Shown one piece after another: positions 30,361 to 38,367 of a DNA stretch of 53,095 nucleotides. The position numbers were made by a program, and so were the translations under genes. Positions within the stretch are counted from its first letter, which is position 1, and the number at the start of each line of letters is the position of its first letter. The stretch comes from a virus. The stretch spans positions 1 to 53,095 of IMG/VR virus record IMGVR_UViG_3300027608_000043, one strand, 5' to 3'. The notes beneath the pieces were generated by a model. It searched no databases. It worked only from the letters and a program-made list of their open reading frames with translations, and was not told the origin of the DNA.

Positions 30361-30580
30361 AGGTTTTAGTATCGAATTCAAACCTTGGTATATCACAATA
30401 CGTGGCCTTAGGGGTAGAGTCTATCTAGCTACAGGCTTTAGTAAACATGTACCAGTCTTTACACCAAGGCATACGTACTTGGATTCCGAGTATTCTACGT
30501 TTATCGAGAATACAACTAACTATATGTCAGAGCACTACGATGAGCTAGAGGAAGAGAGACAATACGGTATCTACAATTAA
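30353..30580 (+). CDS. Hypothetical early protein (75 aa)
   Basis: I use ATG 30353 (MIKGFSIEFKPWYITIRGLR), which overlaps the stop of the 112-aa gene, rather than the longer frame from 30281 inside that gene. The product is beta-rich (GRVYLATGFSKHVPVFTPRH), with a Glu/Tyr-rich helical end. Function unknown. Confidence 0.6.
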   Translation: MIKGFSIEFKPWYITIRGLRGRVYLATGFSKHVPVFTPRHTYLDSEYSTFIENTTNYMSEHYDELEEERQYGIYN

Positions 30581-30591
30581 ACTTATCGTCC

Positions 30592-30614
30592 TGAGTATGA
30601 CGTTAAACTGCTCA
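30592..30614 (+). ncRNA. TGACGTTAAAC stem-loop, copy 4
   Basis: TGAGTA (30592-30597) pairs with TGCTCA (30609-30614), loop TGACGTTAAAC. It lies 22 nt before the ATG of the PcfJ-like gene, with CAACTGCAACT between. Confidence 0.7.
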
Positions 30615-30636
30615 CATCCCAACTGCAACTCAACTC

Positions 30637-32280
30637 ATGGAATTCCAACTCCCATCAAACCTTCAGCAACACCTCGTCAAGTACGACCCGCAACTCAAGA
30701 AGCTTATCCCACCTAGTAAACCCAAGGTATCACGAAACACACTTGGGTTGCCTGATGATATCATCCCTGCTCACATCATCAAGAAAGAAGTTCTATCAAA
30801 GGTAGTTACTCACATCAACGCTGAACCAGTAGAAGAAAGATACCATATATTCAAGAAGGATAATACTGAGACCAGGGCTTTGATCTACCACGTAGAGAAC
30901 CTATGGGTAGCTGCCTGGTTGCCTAACCCTGGAGAAGATTACGTTTACGGAATATCGTTTGCTTGTAAAGCTAGTGCTTTTAACAAGATCAATATACCAT
31001 TCGGATATAAAGGTGAACGTCTATTCAATATAGACAATGTAATACCTAAGAAGTATGGACGTACTGACTTCTATACCTGGACGGACTACATAACAATAGA
31101 TCACATTAAGAACGGGTTAACTAATCCGTACTGGCTACATAATACAACTGCATACAAACAGAAGTTACAAGAGATTAAACGACACTTAGCTTCGTTTACT
31201 GCGCAGATCAAACAGTCTATCCCTCACTGGAAAGAAGATGGTACACATAACATATTCAAGAGACTTCATCCAGTGACTAATACTTATACTCATATCTTGC
31301 GTATACCAGAAGAGTATCCCTCAGTACCAGGGGTAGACCTATACAAGATGTATCTAGATGAAAATAATAGACATGTACTTGATACACCATGGTTCAAACG
31401 TTACATCAATACAGAAGCACAGAAGATAATCACTGCGTTCCATGATCCAACTACTATATCTCCTGAAGTACTAGCAAATATACATGATGAAGTAAAGCAT
31501 ACGCTTGCATGGATCAACAAGATACTTAAGATATGGCCTGACTGTCCTATCGATTACTTGCAAACTGCTATCAGCAATAATACATTTGCATTACTTACTA
31601 ACCATAGTCTTTACTGGTCCCTTAGCTCATCTGATGGTGCAGTACATACTTGGCTTAATACTTATTTACCTGTAGATTCATTCTTTAAAATCCTTACTAA
31701 ATATACAGATGAAGTAAAGACTAGATTTAATCCATCAAACAATTTACCAAGTAGAAATAGATCTACATTCCAATTATTATTTGACACAATATCTATGCTT
31801 GATCAGATACTTACAGCAGGTGAGACTATCGATCCACCTAAGCGTTGGCGCATAGAAGAATTCCATGATCACATCCAAGTGAAAGCTTGGACAATAAAGA
31901 ATCCTAATCAATGTCTGCCACAGGATTTATTTCCTGCTCCTGTCAAGGTGTTGGATGATAACGAATTAACGTGGACCTTTATACAACCAATAGATACACA
32001 CCAACTATCCAAATGGGGACAAGCAGTACGTAACTGTGTTGGTGCAGCAGCATCATATGCTAATGCCGTTAAGGCTAAGAAGGCATTCATTGTCCTGTGT
32101 CTGTGTAATAACAGACCGCAGTTCACTGTCATGCTTAAGGTATCCAACGGTGTCATGCACGTAGACCAGATCGTTGGTCTATCCAATGCCAGGCTCAACG
32201 ACATTGAAAGAAACATCTATGAAAATATGTTTAGCAAGGCGTTGCAATTACGAGAAGAAGAACTAAGATTAGCCAACTGA
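30637..32280 (+). CDS. PcfJ-like domain protein (547 aa)
   Basis: The C-terminal part (about residues 440-530) fits the PcfJ-like domain: IDTHQLSKWGQAVRNCVGAA with the conserved N-C-V, then AFIVLCLCNNRPQFTVMLKV and MHVDQIVGLSNARLND. PcfJ-like proteins occur on conjugative plasmids and in phages; their role is not well defined. The first 430 residues are helical and Tyr/Trp-rich without a named domain. The leader has a TGACGTTAAAC stem-loop and no Shine-Dalgarno. Confidence 0.7.
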   Translation: MEFQLPSNLQQHLVKYDPQLKKLIPPSKPKVSRNTLGLPDDIIPAHIIKKEVLSKVVTHINAEPVEERYHIFKKDNTETRALIYHVENLWVAAWLPNPGEDYVYGISFACKASAFNKINIPFGYKGERLFNIDNVIPKKYGRTDFYTWTDYITIDHIKNGLTNPYWLHNTTAYKQKLQEIKRHLASFTAQIKQSIPHWKEDGTHNIFKRLHPVTNTYTHILRIPEEYPSVPGVDLYKMYLDENNRHVLDTPWFKRYINTEAQKIITAFHDPTTISPEVLANIHDEVKHTLAWINKILKIWPDCPIDYLQTAISNNTFALLTNHSLYWSLSSSDGAVHTWLNTYLPVDSFFKILTKYTDEVKTRFNPSNNLPSRNRSTFQLLFDTISMLDQILTAGETIDPPKRWRIEEFHDHIQVKAWTIKNPNQCLPQDLFPAPVKVLDDNELTWTFIQPIDTHQLSKWGQAVRNCVGAAASYANAVKAKKAFIVLCLCNNRPQFTVMLKVSNGVMHVDQIVGLSNARLNDIERNIYENMFSKALQLREEELRLAN

Positions 32281-32286
32281 TATAAC

Positions 32287-32323
32287 CCTGGGCAGTCAGC
32301 GCCAACCTGACGTAAGCCCCAGG
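32287..32323 (+). ncRNA. CCTGGG/GTAAGY hairpin, copy 3
   Basis: CCTGGG (32287-32292) pairs with CCCAGG (32318-32323). The inner helix GTCAG (32295-32299) pairs with CTGAC (32307-32311), replacing CCCAT/ATGGG of the other copies with full compensation. CA and GTAAGC are kept. It lies 31 nt before the 121-aa gene. Confidence 0.7.
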
Positions 32324-32354
32324 CTTTAACCTACTACACCACTGCACTTAACTC

Positions 32355-32720
32355 ATGTCTATCCTTGCTTGCTTTAGTCAACTGCTTCCACAATTCCATG
32401 CTTACATGGATCAAGATCAACGTTACAACCTAGGTGCTACCTGGAAAGATAGTGAGGGTCTTACTGATTGTCACAATCTTGAGCTAAGGTATGTACGTAA
32501 CTCAGAGCGGCTTGCGCTCCAGGGTAAACCCCAGCCTGATGGTAGCTGGGCCTATGTCGAAGCTAATGGTACGGTCCACACCATAACTGCGGATCGTGCA
32601 CAAGCTTTTATGGAGAAGACCCATGAACATGCCACCATTATGTGTGGAATGATCGACCGCCTCAAAGAGGCTGGCCTAATGGGTGAGACTCATGAGACTA
32701 GTGCTCAACCTGCTGCCTAA
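32355..32720 (+). CDS. Hypothetical early protein (121 aa)
   Basis: It starts MSILACFSQLLPQFHAYMDQ and has a central beta part (NLELRYVRNSERLALQGKPQ; AYVEANGTVHTITADRAQAF) and a helical C-terminus (IMCGMIDRLKEAGLMGETHE). No named domain. It is followed by a weak GGGG...CCCC hairpin with a T-rich end at about 32752-32765. Function unknown. Confidence 0.6.
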   Translation: MSILACFSQLLPQFHAYMDQDQRYNLGATWKDSEGLTDCHNLELRYVRNSERLALQGKPQPDGSWAYVEANGTVHTITADRAQAFMEKTHEHATIMCGMIDRLKEAGLMGETHETSAQPAA

Positions 32721-32793
32721 AGATTAAATAAATGGGGGCTAGCTTTACGTTGGTCCCCTTTACCTTTACAATAACAATGTCTTAATTATTACC

Positions 32794-33123
32794 ATGACTA
32801 ACGCCGCTGATCGCATTAATGCAATTGACCCTGGTCTAATTGAAAAGATTGAAGATGGTATCCCTGATCACACTTGGGATTATGTTATCAACTCTCTATC
32901 GCATAGAATGTTAGATTGCTTGCCTATGCAAACGATCATATCAATAGCATCCTTATATCTATCTGAGTATTACACTGAAAATACAGATGAGCTTATCCCT
33001 GATGCTCTTGAGATTATTGGAATTCAAGACACTGTTAATCTATTAGAAACATTAGAGCTAAAGATTATTCCTACTACGGATGAACTAACAATAGATAAGA
33101 ATACAACTAACGATATCTATTAG
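32794..33123 (+). CDS. Hypothetical acidic early protein (109 aa)
   Basis: This is an acidic helical protein (MTNAADRINAIDPGLIEKIE; INSLSHRMLDCLPMQTIISI; SLYLSEYYTENTDELIPDAL). No membrane segment or known domain. The next TGACGTTAAAC stem-loop begins 12 nt after its stop. Function unknown. Confidence 0.6.
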   Translation: MTNAADRINAIDPGLIEKIEDGIPDHTWDYVINSLSHRMLDCLPMQTIISIASLYLSEYYTENTDELIPDALEIIGIQDTVNLLETLELKIIPTTDELTIDKNTTNDIY

Positions 33124-33135
33124 GTATCACGTCCT

Positions 33136-33156
33136 GAGTATGACGTTAAACTGCTT
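33136..33156 (+). ncRNA. TGACGTTAAAC stem-loop, copy 5
   Basis: GAGTA (33136-33140) pairs with TGCTT (33152-33156), with two G-T pairs, around TGACGTTAAAC. It lies 23 nt before the ATG of the 114-aa gene. Confidence 0.65.
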
Positions 33157-33179
33157 GTCTGTTCCATTGCTTTATTCTT

Positions 33180-33524
33180 ATGGCTTCTATGATTGCTTTT
33201 GATGTTACTGAAGATGATTGGATTGCGTTCCAGCAATTCACAGATACCGGTGGTATATCTGTTGCTACAACAGATGTAACTATTACTGCTATTACAGAAC
33301 AGTACGTTTCTTTTTTGCGAGCTCTAAGCTTTATGGATTGCCAAATAGAAGATGCATTCAATGATGCAATAGAAGAGATACGCAAACGTCGCAAAGTAGA
33401 TTCTAATGATTATCTCATGACATCCACATCCAATGAAGCCTCTCTATCAAACATTGACAACAGCACAGAAGACCAAACTAAAGAAACGACTGGAACAAAT
33501 CCAGTTAATGACTGGCTTGAATGA
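33180..33524 (+). CDS. Hypothetical acidic early protein (114 aa)
   Basis: It starts MASMIAFDVTEDDWIAFQQF and is mainly acidic and helical (EQYVSFLRALSFMDCQIEDA; DAFNDAIEEIRKRRKVDSND), with a disordered Ser/Thr/Asn tail. The tail overlaps the start of the 63-aa gene by 92 nt in another frame. No known domain. Leader carries stem-loop copy 5. Confidence 0.6.
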   Translation: MASMIAFDVTEDDWIAFQQFTDTGGISVATTDVTITAITEQYVSFLRALSFMDCQIEDAFNDAIEEIRKRRKVDSNDYLMTSTSNEASLSNIDNSTEDQTKETTGTNPVNDWLE

Positions 33525-33624
33525 ACGTATCTATGAACAAGATCATCGTTTAACACCAAAGCAAGAACAGTTATCTGCTCTATGTACTGATCGTATGAAG
33601 TTCTTAATGGGACTTCTATCTTAG
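33433..33624 (+). CDS. Hypothetical small basic helical protein (63 aa)
   Basis: It starts MKPLYQTLTTAQKTKLKKRL and continues QIQLMTGLNERIYEQDHRLT and LSALCTDRMKFLMGLLS, an amphipathic helix pair. It overlaps the disordered tail of the 114-aa gene. The unique part 33525-33624 is clearly coding in this frame. Function unknown. Confidence 0.55.
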   Translation: MKPLYQTLTTAQKTKLKKRLEQIQLMTGLNERIYEQDHRLTPKQEQLSALCTDRMKFLMGLLS

Positions 33625-33636
33625 CTTAGATCGTCC

Positions 33637-33659
33637 TGAGTATGACGTTAAACTACTCA
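33637..33659 (+). ncRNA. TGACGTTAAAC stem-loop, copy 6
   Basis: TGAGTA (33637-33642) pairs with TACTCA (33654-33659) without any wobble; loop TGACGTTAAAC. It lies 22 nt before the ATG of the GP88-family gene, with CCACTGCAA between. Confidence 0.7.
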
Positions 33660-33681
33660 CTAAACCCACTGCAATCACACC

Positions 33682-34461
33682 ATGTCACTGCTTAAGTTTT
33701 CCCACGGTAATGCTAAACTTGCTAACCGTTTGATCTTTAATCTACCAGCGGGTTATGCTTGTCCTTCCGCTGGTGTATGTAGAACATTTGCTGATCGCCA
33801 CACAGGTAAGATCAATGACAGTCTTGCAATACCTAATGCAGGAGTAGCTGACTATCGCTGCTTTGCTTCTATGGCAGAGACACGTCCTAATGTTAGAGAT
33901 GCTAGATGGTATAACTGGGATCTACTAAAGGATGCCATGTATACAGATGATGAAGGTGCAGAAGGAATGGCTGATCTAATCATCAGTTCCTTAGCACCAC
34001 ATGAAGAAGATCTTGTAAGGATCCATGAGTCAGGTGACTTCTGGACAGAGCTATACCTAATGGCCTGGATTACGGTAGCTAGAAAGGAACCTAACCGTAC
34101 CTTCTATGCTTTTACTAAGTCACTTAATATGTGGCTTAACCTAGCCAGTGAGATACCTAACAATCTATTCTTGACTGCTTCCATAGGAGGCCAGTTAGAT
34201 TCATTGATACCAGGTAGAGAATCTACTTTCATCCGCCGTGCATACGTTGTATATACAGAGGAGGAAGCGTCTACACGTGGCCTAGAGATAGACCATGATG
34301 ATAGTCATTGCTTTGGCGATAAACCATTCGCATTATTAGTACATGGTTCCCAAAGGGCAGGGTCAGCTGCCAGTAAAGCAATCAGCCTACGTAAGAAAAC
34401 TGGAGGCTTCACTGGGTATAACATAAACAGACGCAAAGCTAAAGAGATTGTTAAGGTATAG
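33682..34461 (+). CDS. GP88-family phage protein (259 aa)
   Basis: The N-terminus fits the phage gene product 88 family: FSHGNAKLANRLIFNLPAGY, then ACPSAGVCRTFADRHTG with the family's spaced cysteines. Later parts include LVRIHESGDFWTELYLMAWI, TFYAFTKSLNMWLNLASEIP and SIGGQLDSL. The family is known from mycobacteriophages and others; its biochemical role is unknown, and conserved cysteines and aromatic residues suggest metal or cluster binding. It is followed by the structured leader of the polymerase gene. Confidence 0.7.
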   Translation: MSLLKFSHGNAKLANRLIFNLPAGYACPSAGVCRTFADRHTGKINDSLAIPNAGVADYRCFASMAETRPNVRDARWYNWDLLKDAMYTDDEGAEGMADLIISSLAPHEEDLVRIHESGDFWTELYLMAWITVARKEPNRTFYAFTKSLNMWLNLASEIPNNLFLTASIGGQLDSLIPGRESTFIRRAYVVYTEEEASTRGLEIDHDDSHCFGDKPFALLVHGSQRAGSAASKAISLRKKTGGFTGYNINRRKAKEIVKV

Positions 34462-34462
34462 T

Positions 34463-34608
34463 TACCAAGGATAGTAGATCTATTGGTATCACTAGCTGTT
34501 ATCCTTAACTTAATAAAAATTAAGTTAGGTCTTACGTTGCAATTATAGATAAGGCCGATAACATCTGATTGTTTACTTCCTGTATATCTCCCCTCACCCC
34601 GAGGGGAG
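34463..34608 (+). promoter_or_regulatory. Structured leader upstream of the polymerase operon
   Basis: In this 178-nt gap, TACCAA (34463-34468) can pair with TTGGTA (34483-34488), while AAGGATA (34467-34473) can pair with TATCCTT (34500-34506). The two share nt 34467-34468, so they are exclusive or form a tight pseudoknot. TTAACTTAAT-AAAA-ATTAAGTTAG (34505-34528) is a 10-bp AT hairpin, and CTCCCCTC-ACCCC-GAGGGGAG (34588-34608) is a perfect 8-bp GC hairpin. No T-tract follows, so a switch or mRNA-protecting role is more likely than termination. Confidence 0.5.
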
Positions 34609-34639
34609 TACCAGGATAATCCTCTATTAGTCTTAGACC

Positions 34640-34873
34640 ATGGCCTATGTAATCAGTTGTTATCTCAAGGGTATTCCCCATGCTATCCAGGCTAATGAAA
34701 AAGAACATAAGTTCTATCTCATCCCTCTTACCAGTGAGTCACACCTTGGTAAAGTATTGTCTCACCCTCATAAGACAGGGATCATCACCATATTAAATTG
34801 GATAAAAGCAAATGACCCAGCCTTATCAAAGCACGACTTACTTATCGAAGACGAACAACTGTTTAGGAAATAA
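34640..34873 (+). CDS. Hypothetical small protein overlapping the polymerase start (77 aa)
   Basis: It starts MAYVISCYLKGIPHAIQANE, a beta-rich segment, with KFYLIPLTSESHLGKVLSHP and a helical end (ILNWIKANDPALSKHDLLIE). It overlaps the polymerase N-terminus by 62 nt, suggesting linked translation. No named domain. Confidence 0.6.
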   Translation: MAYVISCYLKGIPHAIQANEKEHKFYLIPLTSESHLGKVLSHPHKTGIITILNWIKANDPALSKHDLLIEDEQLFRK

Positions 34874-37460
34874 GAAAGCTTATGTATTTGATTTAGAAAC
34901 CAACGGGCTTTACAATGATGTCAATGAGATCTACTGTCTTGTCATCCATGATATCAAGGGAGAACTTACTACTACTTATGGGCCTGATTCTATTGCTGCT
35001 GGTCTTGAGCATCTGGCTAAAGCTGACATTCTCATAGGGCATAACATCATCTTCTATGACATCCCAGTCATAAGAAAACTTTATCCTTTCTATACCTTTA
35101 GAGCAGCTCAGCTTATCGACACGCTCGTTTGTACCAGGCTTATATGGCCCAAGGAATTATTACTTGATGAAGACAATGAAGCTGACTATGATATACCTCC
35201 TAGGCTACGGGGCTCTGCCTCACTTAAAGCCTGGGGGTATCGTCTATTAGATAACAAAATTGAGTTCAAAGATTTCTCTGCTTACTCAGAAGAGATGGCG
35301 GCATACTGTAGACAAGACGTACAAGTAACTCACAAGCTATTCAATCATGTACAAAAACAGAACTACTCTCAGACAGCGCTTGATCTCGAGCATGCATTTG
35401 CTAGGGCAATTAACGATCAGATTATTGTGGGCTTTCCGTTTGATGTGGATAGGTCTCTTGATCTGGTTGATAACCTTAGACAAAAGAAAGAAGAGTTGGA
35501 CCAGATACTGCAACAAATGTTCCCACCCATACCAGTGGAATCCACCTTCATCCCCAAAATAAACAATGAGAAACGAGGCTTTGTTAAAGGCGTCCCCTTT
35601 ATTAGACGAACAGAACAGAAGTTTAACCCAGGATCTCGTCAGCAAATTGTGGAGCGCTTACATAATAAGTACGCTTGGGTTCCAGAGAAAACAACAGCAA
35701 AAGGAAATCCAATCGTTAATGATGATGTGCTGGAAAGCTTATCTTTTCCTGAAGCCAAAACCTTAGTTGAATACCAGCTCATTAAGAAAAGATTAGGACA
35801 GATTGCAGATGGACAGAATGCTTGGCTGAAGTTATTCAATCACGAAGACGGCAAGATGCACGGTGATGTTGTCACGAATGGTTGCATCACTGGTCGATGT
35901 GCACACAAGAATCCAAACATGGCTCAGGTCCCAGGGGTCTATAGCCCTTATGGTAAGGAATGCCGTGCTTTGTTCTATGCACCTAAAGATTATTTACTTA
36001 TGGGTGTAGATGCAAAAGCATTAGAGCTTAGATGTTTAGCAGGGTACTTAGCTCGTTGGGATAAAGGAGAATACGCTGCTCTAGTAGTAGATCCTGAGGT
36101 TGATATTCATACATACAATCAGGAAAGATTTGGTGTGAGTACCAGGGATATAAGCAAGCGTCTTCTCTATGCTTGTGTTCCTACTGATATAACAACAGTG
36201 CTTACAAAAGAAGGATGGAAAACATATGATGAATTAAAGGTTGGTCAATTAGTTTTAACTTACAACGAAGAAAAAGAAATAAAAGAATGGAAGCCTATTT
36301 TTGAAATCATACCTGAACATGAAGATGATGTTTGGCAAATGCAACATAATCATTCATTCAAAGTACAAGCTACCGCTGACCATCGGTGGTATGTAAAGAA
36401 ACGTAAACGTAATGGAAATGTATCTTGCGGTTGGAGAACAGGTAAAAATTATATGGTGTCTAAAGTTGAAACAACAACAGAAATAAATACTGAATCTAAT
36501 ATTATTGTTAATGCCCTATTAGTTGAACCTGAGTCTTTGCCAATTGACATTGATTGGAAGTGGCGAAAATATGGTACAGATTGGACTAAAGTTATTTTAC
36601 AAATGAACCAAGCCCAACGTAAAGCTTGGCTATCTGGATTCATGATTGCTGATGGATTTCAATCATGTAAACCAAATCAAAAAGAGAAATGGCATTGGAC
36701 ACAAATACGTAATGAACATTATGAAGCAGCTTTAGTTGCTTCTTATCTAGAATTTCCAGGAGTAATCCATGTTGCTAAGCCATCACTCAATGCTAGTGGT
36801 ACTACACAAATGCATGTGAGCATTGCAAATAAAGGTCATGTTACTGGACAAAAATTACAAAAGACTTATATAGGAAAGAAGAATGTATTTTGTATACGTA
36901 CAGAAAATAAATCTTTTGTTATGCGCCAAGGGGATTGTATTACCATTACAGGAAATTGTTTGTATGGTGCAGGCTCTTTAAAGATGGGAGGGATTATTGA
37001 TCCGAATGAAAAAGATGAAGCAGTTCTACGTAAACTAGGAAGTACTGCAATTAATTTATTCCTTGAAGGTGTGCCTGCACTTAAATCATTAAAGGAAGAA
37101 ATCAATTGTTACTTATCAGAACGTGATTATCTTATTGGTTTAGATCGCAGACAATTATATTGTCGTTCAGCATTCAAAGGATTGAATGTATTGTTGCAAT
37201 CTGCTGGTGCCATCCTTATGAAACAAGTTGTTATTAATCTGAATACTGCATTAGATAAACTTGGTTTGGTATATGGAGAGGACTGGATGCAGCTCGCTAT
37301 GATCCATGATGAAATCCAACTAGCTTGCTTACCAGAACATAAAGATCTGGTTATGACGCAAGCACTAGATGCTTTCCCTGCTGCTCAAAAGTTCTTTAAG
37401 TTTGCTTGCAAGATTGAAGGCGACGCTAAGATCGGTTATACTTGGGCCGACACCCACTAG
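34812..37460 (+). CDS. Family A (T7-like) DNA polymerase with intein
   Basis: This is the replicative polymerase with 3'-5' proofreading. The 882-residue precursor splices to 621 residues. Exonuclease motifs: DLE at D27/E29, HNIIFYD at N78/D83 and YCRQD at Y165/D169. Polymerase motif A is VDAKALELR with D400. Motif B is RDISKRLLYA (R445, K449, Y453) interrupted by the intein and continued as CLYGAG. Motif C is IHDE at 832-834. The ATG at 34812 overlaps the preceding gene; no other in-frame ATG precedes Exo I. The cofactor it would use is unknown. The single-stranded-DNA-binding protein gene follows. Confidence 0.95.
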   Translation: MTQPYQSTTYLSKTNNCLGNKKAYVFDLETNGLYNDVNEIYCLVIHDIKGELTTTYGPDSIAAGLEHLAKADILIGHNIIFYDIPVIRKLYPFYTFRAAQLIDTLVCTRLIWPKELLLDEDNEADYDIPPRLRGSASLKAWGYRLLDNKIEFKDFSAYSEEMAAYCRQDVQVTHKLFNHVQKQNYSQTALDLEHAFARAINDQIIVGFPFDVDRSLDLVDNLRQKKEELDQILQQMFPPIPVESTFIPKINNEKRGFVKGVPFIRRTEQKFNPGSRQQIVERLHNKYAWVPEKTTAKGNPIVNDDVLESLSFPEAKTLVEYQLIKKRLGQIADGQNAWLKLFNHEDGKMHGDVVTNGCITGRCAHKNPNMAQVPGVYSPYGKECRALFYAPKDYLLMGVDAKALELRCLAGYLARWDKGEYAALVVDPEVDIHTYNQERFGVSTRDISKRLLYACVPTDITTVLTKEGWKTYDELKVGQLVLTYNEEKEIKEWKPIFEIIPEHEDDVWQMQHNHSFKVQATADHRWYVKKRKRNGNVSCGWRTGKNYMVSKVETTTEINTESNIIVNALLVEPESLPIDIDWKWRKYGTDWTKVILQMNQAQRKAWLSGFMIADGFQSCKPNQKEKWHWTQIRNEHYEAALVASYLEFPGVIHVAKPSLNASGTTQMHVSIANKGHVTGQKLQKTYIGKKNVFCIRTENKSFVMRQGDCITITGNCLYGAGSLKMGGIIDPNEKDEAVLRKLGSTAINLFLEGVPALKSLKEEINCYLSERDYLIGLDRRQLYCRSAFKGLNVLLQSAGAILMKQVVINLNTALDKLGLVYGEDWMQLAMIHDEIQLACLPEHKDLVMTQALDAFPAAQKFFKFACKIEGDAKIGYTWADTH
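36174..36956 (+). other. DNA polymerase intein (261 aa) with one DOD motif
   Basis: The intein starts with Cys1 (CVPTDITTVLTKEGW) and ends ITITGN before Cys+1. Block B is QATADHRWYV (T67, H70). Block F is VFCIRTENKSF. The penultimate residue is Gly, not the usual His, as seen in other phage inteins. One LAGLIDADG-like motif, LSGFMIADG (153-161), is visible and no second one, so the endonuclease is half-size or decayed. It lies in the O-helix (motif B) of the polymerase. Confidence 0.9.
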
Positions 37461-37471
37461 ACTTCCGTCCT

Positions 37472-37492
37472 AGGCATGACGTTAAACTGTCT
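37472..37492 (+). ncRNA. TGACGTTAAAC stem-loop, copy 7
   Basis: AGGCA (37472-37476) pairs with TGTCT (37488-37492), one G-T pair, around TGACGTTAAAC. It lies 20 nt before the ATG of the ssDNA-binding protein gene. Confidence 0.65.
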
Positions 37493-37512
37493 TTCACTTC
37501 ACTTCTGATCCA

Positions 37513-38301
37513 ATGAACTTCACTAGCCTTTGCGCCCAAACAACTCAAGAACCTACTGAGGTGTATACATCGGCCACTAGTACTGCTGTACGGTGTCCAT
37601 TGCTCTTGCCTCCAGTGGGTAATAAAGCTCCTACTGCAATCGAACTTACTCTCTATGGTAAGAATTCTGAACGCTTTCTTAAGACTCCTAAGAATTCACA
37701 ACTCTATGTACATGGAGCCAAGCTTAAGTACGATACAACGACACGTACTTTTTCTTTACAGGGAGGAAACATTGCTATAGTCAATACTTCTTTCCCTATC
37801 TTTAATACAGTAATCCTTAGTGGACGCTGCATCAAAGATATTGATAAAGAAGATGAGCGTAGCTTTAAAACAACTGCTGATGGTTTAATGATTGCTAATC
37901 AAACATTATTAGTTAGCTCTGGTAGAAACCAAGCAGACTTATTTAACTTTTATGCAATCAACTCAGCTGATGATAAGTTTAATCAAGCTGAACTCATGGT
38001 CAACTTTACCAGGAAAGGAACAGGTCTTACCATACAAGGTCGACTTGTTACTGATACCTGGTCAGATAAAGAAACTAAAGAACGCAAATCAAATACTAAG
38101 ATTCAACTAATCTCAATGACCTTAGGTCCTAAGCCCCAGGCTTCTGATACTCCTAGAGAATCAACAGGTACTAAAGCGCCAAGCTTATGGGGTGGTGCCA
38201 CAGTAGAAGAGATTGCTGAACCATGGGGACAGAACGTAGGTGACAATCTACCTACTCTGCCTGCTCCCTTTAGTAAGACTGAAGAGTTCCCTCCTTTTTA
38301 A
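37513..38301 (+). CDS. ssb: Single-stranded-DNA-binding protein, two OB folds
   Basis: This protein would coat ssDNA at the replication fork. Residues about 95-215 fit the bacterial SSB OB fold: FNTVILSGRCIKD, TLLVSSGRNQADLFNFYAIN and MVNFTRKGTGLTIQGRLVTD, ending IQLISMTLG. Residues 20-90 appear to be a second, more divergent OB domain, as in Deinococcus-type SSB. After a flexible Pro-rich linker the tail ends KTEEFPPF, the acidic SSB C-terminal tip that recruits partners. It follows the polymerase gene. The leader has stem-loop copy 7. Confidence 0.8.
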   Translation: MNFTSLCAQTTQEPTEVYTSATSTAVRCPLLLPPVGNKAPTAIELTLYGKNSERFLKTPKNSQLYVHGAKLKYDTTTRTFSLQGGNIAIVNTSFPIFNTVILSGRCIKDIDKEDERSFKTTADGLMIANQTLLVSSGRNQADLFNFYAINSADDKFNQAELMVNFTRKGTGLTIQGRLVTDTWSDKETKERKSNTKIQLISMTLGPKPQASDTPRESTGTKAPSLWGGATVEEIAEPWGQNVGDNLPTLPAPFSKTEEFPPF

Positions 38302-38322
38302 TCTTCTATTAAACCTACGTCC

Positions 38323-38345
38323 TAAGCATGACGCTAAACTGCTTA
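38323..38345 (+). ncRNA. TGACGTTAAAC stem-loop, copy 8
   Basis: TAAGCA (38323-38328) pairs with TGCTTA (38340-38345), all Watson-Crick, loop TGACGCTAAAC. It lies 22 nt before the ATG at 38368. An in-frame ATG at 38328 falls inside the hairpin. Confidence 0.7.
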
Positions 38346-38367
38346 CGTCCAACCTCAGCACATCTCA

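Noticed and set aside
32752-32769. GGGG...CCCC hairpin with a T-rich end after the 121-aa gene as a terminator
   Set aside because: Only 4 bp pair and the tail is CCCCTTTACC, too weak for a confident terminator call.
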